Positions 8,840 through 17,628 of a DNA stretch of 64,000 nucleotides are shown piece after piece (the stretch's first letter is position 1; each line of letters begins with the position of its first letter). Below the pieces are notes generated by a model. The model worked only from the letters and a program-made list of their open reading frames with translations. It was not told where the DNA came from and did no database searches. The position numbers were made by a program, and so were the translations under genes. Source of the DNA: Brumimicrobium sp041655765 (GTDB taxonomy: Bacteria; Bacteroidota; Bacteroidia; Flavobacteriales_D; Crocinitomicaceae); the NCBI GenBank assembly GCA_041655765.1, contig JBBAEU010000005.1, positions 59,233-123,232 on the forward strand, in the 5' to 3' direction.

Positions 8840-10540
8840 TTACTTTTTCAATGAAAACAGAAACTCAAGTCCTCCTTCTTTTCTATTTTTTACTGAAATG
8901 ATTCCTTTGTGGAAGATTATGGCATTTTTAACAATAGAAAGTCCTAATCCGCTACCACCGGTTTCCCTTGTTCTACCTTCTTGCACACGATAAAATCTTT
9001 CAAACAAGCGATTAAGATGCGCACTATCCTTTACACCTACACCAGTGTCATAATAAGAGAAATAGTAAAAATCTTTGTCTTGATTGATAAGGGAAATATT
9101 GATTTTAATGTTTTCACCTGCATATCGAACACTGTTTTCAATCAAATTTCTAAAAATGGATGTAAGTAAATTTGAATTTCCAACAACAACAAGGTCGTCT
9201 GGTAACTGCCAATCCATCTGAATGTTATTTTCATTAAACTTGATAGTTTGCTCTGTCTTTAAATCCATCAAAAGATTAACTAAATTCACCTTTTCCAAAG
9301 TGAATGTATCAGGTGCCTCTTCAAGTTTAGCGATGACACTCATATCTTTTATCATCTCAGATAAATTAAGTGTTTGATGATAGGCTTGTTTTATAAAATG
9401 TTCTCTTTTATCCGCTGGAAGAGAATGTTCTAAAACAGTTTCTAAATATGCACGAACACTTGTTATGGGTGTTCTTAATTCATGAGCAATATTCCCAGTC
9501 ATTTCTTGTTTGAGTTGCCTTGTTCTTTCTTTCTGTGTGATATCTGTTAAAATAATTTCAAAACTATCATCTTGAAAAACATTGGCTCTCAATGAGAAGA
9601 TTTTACCTTGTTTGTTGATTTGGGTTTCAAAATAATCATCATTTTTCTGTTCTAAAAAATCGTGTAATGAAGCAAACGTCTTATCCTCTAAAATGACACT
9701 TGGGTTTATGTTTGTATCAATCAATTGATTCAGGTATTGAACAAATAATCCGTTGTAAAACTCAACTTTTTTTGTTGCCGATATAAAGCAAATTCCTTCT
9801 TCTGAAATTTGGATATGCTGCAACAGTTTCTGTTTTTCCAAAGAAAGTTGTTTTTTATTTTCTTCTAATTGATGATAGTTACTAGCAATTTTTTTACCAA
9901 TTTCTCCCAATTCATCATCATTGAAGATCACATTGGCATTTCCTGATTTCAATGCAAAATCACGTAATCTTTCGATAGAATTTCCGAATTGTTGAGAGAT
10001 TTTGTGAGAAATAATAAGTGTAATTATAAAAAAAGTGATAATCATATATAAAAATAGGTCATCAAACCTGAGAAACTTCTTCAACTTAACATCATACGGC
10101 AATGCAACACGCACATAGTGATTGTCAAATCTCTTGGCATAATACAAGTATGTTTCTTGTGTCGATTCTGATTTTCTTATGTTTCTACCACTTCCTCTTT
10201 CTTCAGCTGTGATTATCTCGATACGGTCTGCATGATTTTCCATGATGGAGAAATCGTCAAATACATTTTCATATAAAACTTCTCCTTGATAATCGATTAT
10301 GGTAACTCGTAAATCAGCTGGTAGCAAATCTTTGTAACTATTTAAATCGGTTGACCATTCTGTAGTTTCATCAGACAAAGCTGAATGAATAAAATTGGCA
10401 TAGATTTCTAATTGTGTTTCTAAACTTTCTAGTTTAGACGTTCGCTCTTTTGAATATACAAATAAGATTATCCCAGCAGTATAAATAGAAAATAATGCTG
10501 CAAAATAAAGGAATAATCTTCGGCGAAAGCTTATTTTCAT
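8840..10540 (-). CDS. phoR: PhoR-like sensor histidine kinase
   Basis: A 566-residue membrane kinase. Transmembrane segments at ~10-28 and ~165-185 enclose a periplasmic sensor region of about 135 residues. They are followed by a HAMP/PAS-like segment, the H-box NIAHELRTPITSVRA with the phospho-accepting His, the N-box NSVRYAG, and the ATP-binding boxes YDTGVGV and GGSGLGLSIV. Its start overlaps the stop of the response regulator gene by 4 bases (ATGA), so the two form an operon. Its position beside the pst cluster supports sensing of phosphate limitation through PstSCAB-PhoU, as in the E. coli Pho system. The large periplasmic domain is more than E. coli PhoR has, so it may also sense directly (inference). 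Confidence 0.88.
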   Translation of the reverse strand: MKISFRRRLFLYFAALFSIYTAGIILFVYSKERTSKLESLETQLEIYANFIHSALSDETTEWSTDLNSYKDLLPADLRVTIIDYQGEVLYENVFDDFSIMENHADRIEIITAEERGSGRNIRKSESTQETYLYYAKRFDNHYVRVALPYDVKLKKFLRFDDLFLYMIITFFIITLIISHKISQQFGNSIERLRDFALKSGNANVIFNDDELGEIGKKIASNYHQLEENKKQLSLEKQKLLQHIQISEEGICFISATKKVEFYNGLFVQYLNQLIDTNINPSVILEDKTFASLHDFLEQKNDDYFETQINKQGKIFSLRANVFQDDSFEIILTDITQKERTRQLKQEMTGNIAHELRTPITSVRAYLETVLEHSLPADKREHFIKQAYHQTLNLSEMIKDMSVIAKLEEAPDTFTLEKVNLVNLLMDLKTEQTIKFNENNIQMDWQLPDDLVVVGNSNLLTSIFRNLIENSVRYAGENIKINISLINQDKDFYYFSYYDTGVGVKDSAHLNRLFERFYRVQEGRTRETGGSGLGLSIVKNAIIFHKGIISVKNRKEGGLEFLFSLKK

Positions 10541-11232
10541 ACTGCATCCGAATTAAATCGGTATCCGTATCCCGAGCGATTTGTGATTGCTTCGCCATAA
10601 CTTCCAAGTTTTTTTCTTAGCCTTGAAATATGAACGTCAACAGTTCTTTTAGTTATATATGGTGTTTCTTGCCAAATCTCATCAATTACCCTTTCACGAG
10701 AAATTAGTGATTCAGGATTTTGAATCAGAAGCAATAATATTTCAAATTCTGTTTTTGTTAGTTTAATTGGTTCATTATCTACATATACTTCTTTTAGATC
10801 GGTATCAACTGTAAGTTTCCCAATTCTCAGAACATTATTTGTATCTTCCTCTTTTTCAGCAACAATATTTCTTTTGAGGATTGCTTTAATTCTTGCAATC
10901 ACTTCTTTTACAGAGAAAGGTTTAGAAATATAGTCATCTCCACCTACGGAAAAACCTGTTAACATATCATTTTCCGAATCTTTTGCCGTAAGAAAAATAA
11001 TAGGTACTGAAATTCCATCATTGCGTAACTTTTCTGCAAATTTATAACCTGACATTCCTCCCATCATCACGTCTAGTAAAATAAGGCGAAACTCATTTAC
11101 ATTAAGTTGTTGCGCTTCTTCTGCCGAATAGACAGTCGTCACCTCAAAGCCTTCATTTTTAAGATTAAACTCTAAAATTTCGGCAATATTTTTATCGTCA
11201 TCGACTAATAAAATTTTTTCTTCTTTCATCAT
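10537..11232 (-). CDS. phoB: PhoB-like OmpR-family response regulator
   Basis: The 231 residues consist of a receiver domain (acidic pocket VDDD, phospho-acceptor Asp in LILLDVMMGG, Lys in SKPFSVKEV) and a C-terminal winged-helix DNA-binding domain ending RTVDVHISRLRKKLG...GYGYRF. This is the OmpR/PhoB class, which binds direct repeats with an 11-bp period. Such repeats occur upstream of pstS and of the TonB receptor in this same island, so this regulator is the natural candidate to bind them. The gene overlaps phoR by 4 bases. Two adjacent Met codons (MMKEEK) leave a one-codon uncertainty in the start. Confidence 0.88.
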   Translation of the reverse strand: MMKEEKILLVDDDKNIAEILEFNLKNEGFEVTTVYSAEEAQQLNVNEFRLILLDVMMGGMSGYKFAEKLRNDGISVPIIFLTAKDSENDMLTGFSVGGDDYISKPFSVKEVIARIKAILKRNIVAEKEEDTNNVLRIGKLTVDTDLKEVYVDNEPIKLTKTEFEILLLLIQNPESLISRERVIDEIWQETPYITKRTVDVHISRLRKKLGSYGEAITNRSGYGYRFNSDAV

Positions 11233-11246
11233 TTTACTTACTCTAA

Positions 11247-11254
11247 CAAATTTA
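11247..11254 (-). promoter_or_regulatory. Bacteroidota -7 element for phoB-phoR
   Basis: On the minus strand TAAATTTG fits TAnnTTTG and lies 14 bases before the phoB ATG. No clear -33 element and no strong 11-bp repeat array precede it, so autoregulation is not obvious. Confidence 0.45.
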
Positions 11255-11302
11255 ATAATTCTATTTGACTTTTATTTGTTAATTTACATAATTATATAAA
11301 CA

Positions 11303-11336
11303 TGAAAAAGAACGTATCAGTTTATACGTTCTCTTT
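11303..11336 (-). terminator. Terminator after the surface lipoprotein gene
   Basis: Arms GAACGTAT and ATACGTTC enclose a six-base loop with A-rich and T-rich flanks. It lies downstream of the minus-strand gene ending at 11367 and separates the lipoprotein from phoB-phoR. Confidence 0.7.
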
Positions 11337-11366
11337 CATAAATATTTAAACTAAAAGGGATAGTTC

Positions 11367-12578
11367 TTAGAAGGGATAGTTTGTCCAAGAGAAAATATTT
11401 ACTGGGCATCCAGTGTTTCCACTTTCAATTACAGCACCCGAAGCAGTTACTGGTTTAATGTCACCTCCCAAATGTGCACTTGACAATTGATTCGTCAGAC
11501 TAATAACTGAAGTGATGTCTCCCTCTCCTTTGCCGTCTGTGAAATCAATTAAATCAATGGCAGTACCAGTACCTTTTACTAAAGCATTTGTAATTGTGGC
11601 TTTTGCACCTCTTCTGATTTTTATAACATCTTGCATTTTGTTAGTTACATTAGAAACATCAGTATCAGATGCCTGAGCTAATCTTAAATCAAACGTAATG
11701 TTATTGATTGTAAAATTAGACTGTCCTGTATGTGTTGGGAAATTTCCATCTAAGTTTCCATCTGCTTCGATACCTCTTGGATCTGATTCAGAGCTTAAGA
11801 AACCTGTTTCCCAAATTCCGTAAGCATTAGATAAAGTTCCTGAATATCCTTGAGTGAAGTCAAACATATCATCATCTGAGTTTACTACTAATAAGTTTGA
11901 AACATCAACAGTTCCTCCGAAAAATTCAATTCCATCATCTGCTCCATCAGGAATATAGATATTTTCAATCGTTGTTCCGTTTCCAACACCATTCAACGTT
12001 AATCCATTATGTTCAACATCTGCACTTGAACGCGCACCAGTATTTGCAAGGATTAAGTAAGTAAGGGTTCCTGAGTTATCATTTGGATCTGTTCCTCCAT
12101 AACTGAATGCAGAACTAATTTCAGTACTTCCAATCGTACCTCCCGCTAATGGAGCACGACCATTGATGATTAATCCTCCCCAATACCCTTGACCAGCATT
12201 ATCTTTATCAGCTGTAATTTTTACTGGGTTTAAAGCGGTACCATTTACATTGATCTTACCACCTTGTAAGACTAATATATAATTGTTAAAACCTTCTTTA
12301 GCTTTAATTACTGTTCCTGCTGGGATATTTAATGTTGCACCATCTTCTACGATAAGTGGACCAACGAGTTTGTAAGTTACAGCAGCATCTAAGTTTTTAG
12401 TTCCAGAAACACTCCCTGCTAGTTCATCTTCCGCTAACTTATAAGCACAAGAACCATCATCTTTTTTAGCTTCTTCACTATAATTGAGTGCTGTAGGATC
12501 TGTACATCCTTCTTTTTTACATGATACGAGAGCAATTCCCATAACAAACATAAACATTACCAGTTTACTTTTTTTCAT
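11367..12578 (-). CDS. Surface lipoprotein with beta-helix-like repeats, Pho island
   Basis: The likely start is the ATG at 12578 rather than an upstream ATG at 12602, because it places a lipoprotein signal at the N-terminus (MKKSKL..., lipobox LVSC). After the Cys comes the GCTDPTALNY...DDGSC module, a Cys-bounded acidic loop frequent in Bacteroidota secreted proteins. The remainder is about 340 residues of Gly/Asn/Asp-rich short beta-strand repeats (GxxINVNGT, GTTIENIYIP, GTATAIDLID-like) consistent with a right-handed beta-helix. The gene follows the TonB receptor on the same strand after ~105 bases. The pairing suggests a surface partner for the receptor, capturing or processing phosphate-containing substrate. 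No catalytic motif is recognised, so that role is inference. Confidence 0.75.
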   Translation of the reverse strand: MKKSKLVMFMFVMGIALVSCKKEGCTDPTALNYSEEAKKDDGSCAYKLAEDELAGSVSGTKNLDAAVTYKLVGPLIVEDGATLNIPAGTVIKAKEGFNNYILVLQGGKINVNGTALNPVKITADKDNAGQGYWGGLIINGRAPLAGGTIGSTEISSAFSYGGTDPNDNSGTLTYLILANTGARSSADVEHNGLTLNGVGNGTTIENIYIPDGADDGIEFFGGTVDVSNLLVVNSDDDMFDFTQGYSGTLSNAYGIWETGFLSSESDPRGIEADGNLDGNFPTHTGQSNFTINNITFDLRLAQASDTDVSNVTNKMQDVIKIRRGAKATITNALVKGTGTAIDLIDFTDGKGEGDITSVISLTNQLSSAHLGGDIKPVTASGAVIESGNTGCPVNIFSWTNYPF

Positions 12579-12684
12579 AATTGTTGTTTTTTGATTAAAC
12601 ATTTAAAATTTATAATTTAACAATGCAAAAGTCAACCATTATTATTACTTAAGGGTTTACCTTTTGTTGAGTTTTGATTACATT

Positions 12685-15387
12685 TTACAAGTCGATACTT
12701 AACCCTATACTTATATTAATCCCTCTTTTATATTCACTTAAGGTTATAACATTTCCTGTAGGCTCGATTTCTCTTGTCAATTTAAAAGATGGGTTTAAAA
12801 TATTTCCTGCTTTTACTCTCCAACCTATTCTCTTATTCCACTTTCCACCTAAAACAAAGTCGAGTGTTGGAACAGACTCTTCAACGATATCTGTATAACC
12901 CATTGTTCCTACGGTAAAAATTCTGTCACTAAAATAATTGACTACCAAGGTTGCCGATATATCAAATTTCTCTTTAGAAAAATTATAAGATAAATCGCTA
13001 TTCAGAAGAAATGGGGATGCTCCTTCTAAAGCTGTTATTCTTTCGGGGGTATTTATAAGGTTAAGCTTTGCGGCTGAATAAATGTAAGAGAAATTGAAAC
13101 CAAAAGAAAGTCTGTTTTCAGAATTAAATTTTTCACTTTTCAGGTTAAGAATATTTTTTCTCAATTCAAGCTCTACTCCCGCAACATCTGCAAATGGAGC
13201 AATATTGTCGTAGGTTAACAATCCAGCTGAATTTCCTTTATAAACCCGTCCAATTGGATTCATAATTCTTTTATAAAACACCGTTACTGAAATTAATTCT
13301 GACGGAGTGATGTGATAATCCCATTTAACATCCACATTATAATTATCAGAATATTGAAGTTCTACATTACCTTCACTCACATAACCGATATTTACATATT
13401 GATAAGGCGAAATTTCTTTTGCTTGTGGAAGCGTGTACGTTTTACTTGCACCTAACCGCACAATATGCTTGTCTCCAAGCGCATATCTTAAATGAAGATT
13501 TGGCAAATAAAAACCAGAGTTAATTTGATTTCTACCAGTTTGCCCAGGGACGTCATATAAGATATTTAACTCAACCCAATCATATTGGAACCCTGCAATT
13601 CCGCTGAATGATTCGGTAAATTGATAAATACCAGTAATAAAAGTTGAATGATTATTTTTCGATACAGAATAGCTACTTGGATAACCCTGTGTCATAATAA
13701 AATCATTGTCATCAAACCGTCGATTGTTATAAAACTCATCCAACAATAAATCTTCTGAGTTTACAATTCCTTGAACTGCTGAAAAGTTATATTCTTCTGC
13801 TTCAAAATCCAGATTTGAAAAACGTGATTTATATCCCAATGTTATTTTTGAATTTTGTTTATCAAAAGGTCTGTTAAGCAAGTAGTCCAACGTAAATTTT
13901 GTATTAAAATCATTTTCTTTTAGGTTTGAAAAGAATCTTTTTTGACGATTACTACCTGTTAAGTTATAATCTCCGTCATTTCTTTGTGATAAATAATTTT
14001 CTCTTCTATCGGGTTCGTCTCCTGTCACACGGTTGTATGAGAAATCTGCATGAATCGCCCATCTTTCAGCAAGTTTCCACTGGGTAGTCAATTGATGAGT
14101 TAACAATAAGTTATCATTGATTTGCTGTCTTCTTAAAAAGCCATATTCATTGGTAGCATCTTGGAATTTTTCTGAATGACGACCAAAATATTCTCCAACA
14201 TAATATTGGTTAGAGTGGAGCATTAAAAAATTATAGGCGATAGCGTGTACACGATTAATTTTATAATTAACATTTGCTAATACAAGTTGATTTTTAGAAC
14301 CCGAGTATTTTTTTCCTGTTTGATCTTGATAAATCACCCCAGAAGTTGTGGCATTTCTAACTGATTCTTCAGTGTACGAGAAATTTGACTTATGAGAAGC
14401 TACCAAATAGAACGTTAACGGATTACTTTTAATCTTAAACTCTTTTCCACCTGAAACCCGATAACTTTCATTAATCGGAATGATTCCTCTTTTAGGGTCT
14501 AAGCTATTTTTAAAATCAAAATGTTCCCTAGTGGGTCTTGAGTTTTGCGTAAATCCAAAATAATTCACACCATCTGGTCGAGCAAACTCACTTCCTAATG
14601 CTTGAGAATTAAATCCAGAAGAAGAACTAAAAGACAAAGCTTTGTCAGAATTTAGTTCTTTTGAGTTAATATTAATTGAGGCACCACCAACATCGCTGGC
14701 ATTTTCGGTAGTAAAAACTTTTTCTACGCCAATATTTTTAATGATGTCCGAGTCAAAAATTGCCAATTCGATATTTTTATATTCTGGGTCTTCAGATGGG
14801 ATTGGCAAACCGTTTAGTAAGGTTTTATTGTATCTATCTCCGAGTCCACGAACAAACACATTTTTTACTCCTTCTTGTTTCGACACGCCTGACACAGAAG
14901 AAACAGCTGATTCTGCATCTCCCAACCCTTTTCTTCCCATTTCGCTTGCACCAACACTTTGTGTAGAAACAATGGCGTTTTTCTGATCCATCAACAACGT
15001 TTGTTCAGACTCTTCATTTACCCTAGCTGTGACAACAATTTCCTCCAAATTCGTTGTTTCAGGAGTTAATAGGAAGTCAATATTTACAGCTTCTCCAGCT
15101 TTCACTTGAACCCCATGAATTGACTGTGGAGAATAAAAATAATACGAACCCGTTAGCGTGTATTCACCTACAGGGACATCTTTGATGACAAAGTTTCCTT
15201 CCAAGTCACAAACTGCCCCCAAAGATAATCCATCAATTCTAACAGTTGCACCTATTAATTCTTCTTGGGTAAAAGAATCCGATATTTTTCCTTGTACAAT
15301 TCCTGTCTGCCCAAGAGTTGTATAACTAGTAACAAGAACAATTAGTAAGAAGAACAAGGTTGATTGAATAAAATTAATTCTGTTCAT
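12685..15387 (-). CDS. TonB-dependent outer-membrane receptor, Pho-box controlled
   Basis: The start at 15387 (MNRINFIQ) gives 900 residues with a signal peptide ending near TLGQ. An upstream in-frame ATG at 15414 would overlap the promoter core and is rejected. Domains: signal, carboxypeptidase-D-like regulatory domain (~20-110; GKISDSFTQEELIGATV), plug (~130-250; VFVRGLGDRYNKTLLNG, FTTENASDVGGA) and a 22-strand-type beta-barrel to the C-terminus. The family imports ligands across the outer membrane using TonB-ExbBD energy. It lies between phoU and the lipoprotein gene and is preceded by an 11-bp-phased repeat array matching the one before pstS. It therefore probably imports phosphate, phosphate esters or another phosphorus source; the exact ligand is not evident. 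It is not SusC-type, since no SusD neighbour is present. Confidence 0.88.
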   Translation of the reverse strand: MNRINFIQSTLFFLLIVLVTSYTTLGQTGIVQGKISDSFTQEELIGATVRIDGLSLGAVCDLEGNFVIKDVPVGEYTLTGSYYFYSPQSIHGVQVKAGEAVNIDFLLTPETTNLEEIVVTARVNEESEQTLLMDQKNAIVSTQSVGASEMGRKGLGDAESAVSSVSGVSKQEGVKNVFVRGLGDRYNKTLLNGLPIPSEDPEYKNIELAIFDSDIIKNIGVEKVFTTENASDVGGASININSKELNSDKALSFSSSSGFNSQALGSEFARPDGVNYFGFTQNSRPTREHFDFKNSLDPKRGIIPINESYRVSGGKEFKIKSNPLTFYLVASHKSNFSYTEESVRNATTSGVIYQDQTGKKYSGSKNQLVLANVNYKINRVHAIAYNFLMLHSNQYYVGEYFGRHSEKFQDATNEYGFLRRQQINDNLLLTHQLTTQWKLAERWAIHADFSYNRVTGDEPDRRENYLSQRNDGDYNLTGSNRQKRFFSNLKENDFNTKFTLDYLLNRPFDKQNSKITLGYKSRFSNLDFEAEEYNFSAVQGIVNSEDLLLDEFYNNRRFDDNDFIMTQGYPSSYSVSKNNHSTFITGIYQFTESFSGIAGFQYDWVELNILYDVPGQTGRNQINSGFYLPNLHLRYALGDKHIVRLGASKTYTLPQAKEISPYQYVNIGYVSEGNVELQYSDNYNVDVKWDYHITPSELISVTVFYKRIMNPIGRVYKGNSAGLLTYDNIAPFADVAGVELELRKNILNLKSEKFNSENRLSFGFNFSYIYSAAKLNLINTPERITALEGASPFLLNSDLSYNFSKEKFDISATLVVNYFSDRIFTVGTMGYTDIVEESVPTLDFVLGGKWNKRIGWRVKAGNILNPSFKLTREIEPTGNVITLSEYKRGINISIGLSIDL

Positions 15388-15407
15388 ATTTATATTTACA
15401 TCTTTTG

Positions 15408-15457
15408 GGTGCAAATATCCCTTGCTTTTGTTTCGTTTCAGTTAAGCAGAAGTTACA
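15408..15457 (-). promoter_or_regulatory. Pho-box-like array and promoter core for the TonB receptor
   Basis: Read on the minus strand: TGTAACT, CTTAACT and CGAAACA begin exactly 11 bases apart (15457, 15446, 15435). The core GGATATTTGCACC starts 15 bases after the start of the last repeat. The same 15-base distance and nearly the same core occur before pstS. The array resembles the 11-bp-period direct repeats bound by PhoB-class regulators. Binding by the phoB product encoded here is inferred. Confidence 0.65.
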
Positions 15458-15671
15458 AGTTTATTAAATTTAGTAAGCGGTTCAGCTTGTTCATAATCTT
15501 ATGATTTTAAATTTCGTTGCAAAGATGGTTTTGGATTGTTGCTTGCTGGTTACGAGAGGGTGAAAAAGAGATGAAGTTTTATCGTGATTGAGGTAGTTTT
15601 CATTAAATACAAACAACCTTAGGCTTAAGATTTTGGAATATTTAGATGTACGTACTTTATAATTTCAACAT

Positions 15672-16340
15672 CTATTTTACTTTACCTTTGTGTTTTAGTA
15701 CTTTCGCATCTACATAAAAAACGATTTCTTCGACGATATTTTTGCAATGGTCTCCTACTCTTTCCATTTTTCGAATCAATAGCATCAACTTTAATCCACA
15801 ACGAATTTCTTTTGGATTTTTAGTTAAAAACTCTTCGATTTTTGGAATAGAAGAGTGATAAATTTCATTGACACCCTTGTCTTTGGCAAGGATTTTCCCA
15901 AATGATTTTGAGCTTTCTGCATTTAAAGCAACATAACTGTCTGCCATCATATTAATTAAGATATCGAACATTTTTTCCATTTCTAAACTTTCGACAATCG
16001 TCTTATCAAAATGTCCACAATCACCGTCAATAACGTGTCGTGCAATTCCTTCTGCATAATCTCCAATTCGTTCTAACGTAATACTGATTTTCATGATAGA
16101 AAGAATCAATCGCAAATCTATGGCAACAGGATTGTAAAGTGCGATATAATTCTCGCAGCTACTTTCAACTTTTAATTCAAAAGCATTTACTCGTTTTTCA
16201 GCACTGGAAACTTCCAATGCCACCTCGATATCATTTTTAAGAAAGGCATGTTTTGATCTTTCTAATTGAGAAGTAACCAATTTCCACATTTGGTTCAATT
16301 CATCTTTCAACTGCTCTAATTCTTGTTCGTTATGTCTCAT
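15672..16340 (-). CDS. phoU: Phosphate transport system regulator PhoU
   Basis: The 222 residues form two PhoU helical repeats, each with the family's E-x-x-x-D metal-site pattern (EVALEVSSAEKRVNAFE and LERIGDYAEGIARH in the first half; RKMERVGDHCKNIVEE in the second). PhoU couples the PstSCAB transporter to PhoR and holds the Pho response off when phosphate is plentiful. The start codon overlaps the stop of mgsA by 4 bases, so it is translationally coupled as the last gene of the pst operon. The length is normal. Confidence 0.92.
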   Translation of the reverse strand: MRHNEQELEQLKDELNQMWKLVTSQLERSKHAFLKNDIEVALEVSSAEKRVNAFELKVESSCENYIALYNPVAIDLRLILSIMKISITLERIGDYAEGIARHVIDGDCGHFDKTIVESLEMEKMFDILINMMADSYVALNAESSKSFGKILAKDKGVNEIYHSSIPKIEEFLTKNPKEIRCGLKLMLLIRKMERVGDHCKNIVEEIVFYVDAKVLKHKGKVK

Positions 16341-16810
16341 TTTAATATTCTATTTTCATATTGTACAATTTGTTCATTTTCTTCATTTTCATATCCCATT
16401 TTAAACAATGGGGATGAAATAATAAAATCTGCTGTTGAGCGGGAGCAAGCGTAAACCACATTGTATAAAGTTGCAATTCTGAGCAAAGCTTTAATATCAA
16501 CATCGTGTGGTTGAGGCTCCATTGCATCCCAAAAGAAAATCAGCACGTCGATTTCGTTGTTGCTAATTAACGCTCCCATTTGCTGGTCTCCTCCAAGCGG
16601 ACCCGATTTCAATTTTGTCATGTTTATTTCATGAATCTTCTCACTTTCACCCATAAAATCTTGCAACTTCTGTTCAATTAAATTACCAGTCGTTCCTGTA
16701 CAAACCAATTCGTATTGGATGAGTCCTCTCCAGTGACATTCAACCCATTCTAGTAATTCTTTCTTACAATGATCGTGCGCTACAAGTGCAATTGTTTTAA
16801 TTTTTCTCAT
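16337..16810 (-). CDS. mgsA: Methylglyoxal synthase within the pst operon
   Basis: The 157 residues align well with E. coli methylglyoxal synthase, which converts dihydroxyacetone phosphate to methylglyoxal and inorganic phosphate. Visible active-site regions are ALVAHDHCKKEL (His/Asp near the N-terminus), TGTTGNLI, SGPLGGDQQMGALI (catalytic Asp), VLIFFWD and QPHDVDIKALLR (catalytic His and Asp). The C-terminus STADFIISSP is also conserved. Compared with E. coli there is an insertion of about 12 residues after GTTGNLI. It lies 51 bases after pstB and overlaps phoU by 4 bases, inside the phosphate operon. Known E. coli enzyme is inhibited by phosphate, so co-expression with Pst suggests a phosphate-releasing bypass of lower glycolysis under starvation (inference). 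Confidence 0.93.
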   Translation of the reverse strand: MRKIKTIALVAHDHCKKELLEWVECHWRGLIQYELVCTGTTGNLIEQKLQDFMGESEKIHEINMTKLKSGPLGGDQQMGALISNNEIDVLIFFWDAMEPQPHDVDIKALLRIATLYNVVYACSRSTADFIISSPLFKMGYENEENEQIVQYENRILK

Positions 16811-16861
16811 ACAATAAATATTCTCACACTAACAAAACTTAACAGTCTTGTCAACAAAAAA

Positions 16862-17608
16862 CTAACCGAATCTTCCTGTAATATAATTTTGTGTTACTTC
16901 CTTTTCGGGATTCATAAACATTTTATCAGTATCGCTATACTCAACCAGTTCGCCCAACATAAAAAAGCCTGTTTTATCACTAATTCTTGCTGCTTGTTGC
17001 ATATTATGTGTAACAATCACGATTGTATAGTCCTTTTTAAGTTCGTGAATCAACTCCTCAATTTTGGAAGTAGAAACCGGGTCTAATGCAGATGCTGGTT
17101 CGTCCATCAAAATAGTGGAAGGGGCAACGGCAAGCGCTCGAGCAATACACAAACGTTGTTGTTGTCCACCCGACAAGTCGAAAGCCGATTTATTGAGTTT
17201 ATCTTTCACCTCATCCCATAAAGCCGCTGCTTTTAGAGATTCTTCCACCCTTTCTTGAATAAACGATTTATTTCCTAAATTATTTACTCTCAAACCATAA
17301 GCTACATTTTCAAAAATAGATTTGGGAAAAGGATTTGGTTTTTGGAAAACCATCCCAACCTCTTGTCTCAAACTATCTACATCAGCCGATTTACTGTAAA
17401 TATCCTTTCCATCAATCAAAAGCTCCCCATCCATTCTTGTATCCTCTATTAAATCATTCATACGATTAAATAACCGTAAAAAAGTCGATTTCCCACAACC
17501 TGAAGGTCCGATAAATGCGGTAACAGTATTGGATTCCATTGTCATGCTTATATTTTTTAAAGCCTGAAAATCGCCATAATAAAAATTTATATTTTTTGCT
17601 TCTATCAT
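16862..17608 (-). CDS. pstB: Phosphate ABC transporter ATP-binding protein PstB
   Basis: A 248-residue ATPase with Walker A GPSGCGKST (~33-41), the Q-loop region VGMVFQKPNPFP, signature LSGGQQQRLCIARAL, Walker B ILMDEPASALDP and a switch His (IVTHNMQQA). The PNPFP sequence after the Q-loop is characteristic of PstB. It powers phosphate import through PstA-PstC and starts 20 bases after pstA stops. The length and all catalytic motifs are normal. Confidence 0.97.
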   Translation of the reverse strand: MIEAKNINFYYGDFQALKNISMTMESNTVTAFIGPSGCGKSTFLRLFNRMNDLIEDTRMDGELLIDGKDIYSKSADVDSLRQEVGMVFQKPNPFPKSIFENVAYGLRVNNLGNKSFIQERVEESLKAAALWDEVKDKLNKSAFDLSGGQQQRLCIARALAVAPSTILMDEPASALDPVSTSKIEELIHELKKDYTIVIVTHNMQQAARISDKTGFFMLGELVEYSDTDKMFMNPEKEVTQNYITGRFG

Positions 17609-17628
17609 TATCTTTTATTCAAATCTTT

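Noticed and set aside
12579..12602. Upstream ATG at 12602 as start of the surface lipoprotein
   Set aside because: The additional eight residues are polar and would block recognition of the lipoprotein signal that begins at the next Met.
14642..14986. 114-codon plus-strand frame within the TonB receptor
   Set aside because: It lies opposite the conserved plug motifs, is Ser/Pro-rich and has no protein-like features.
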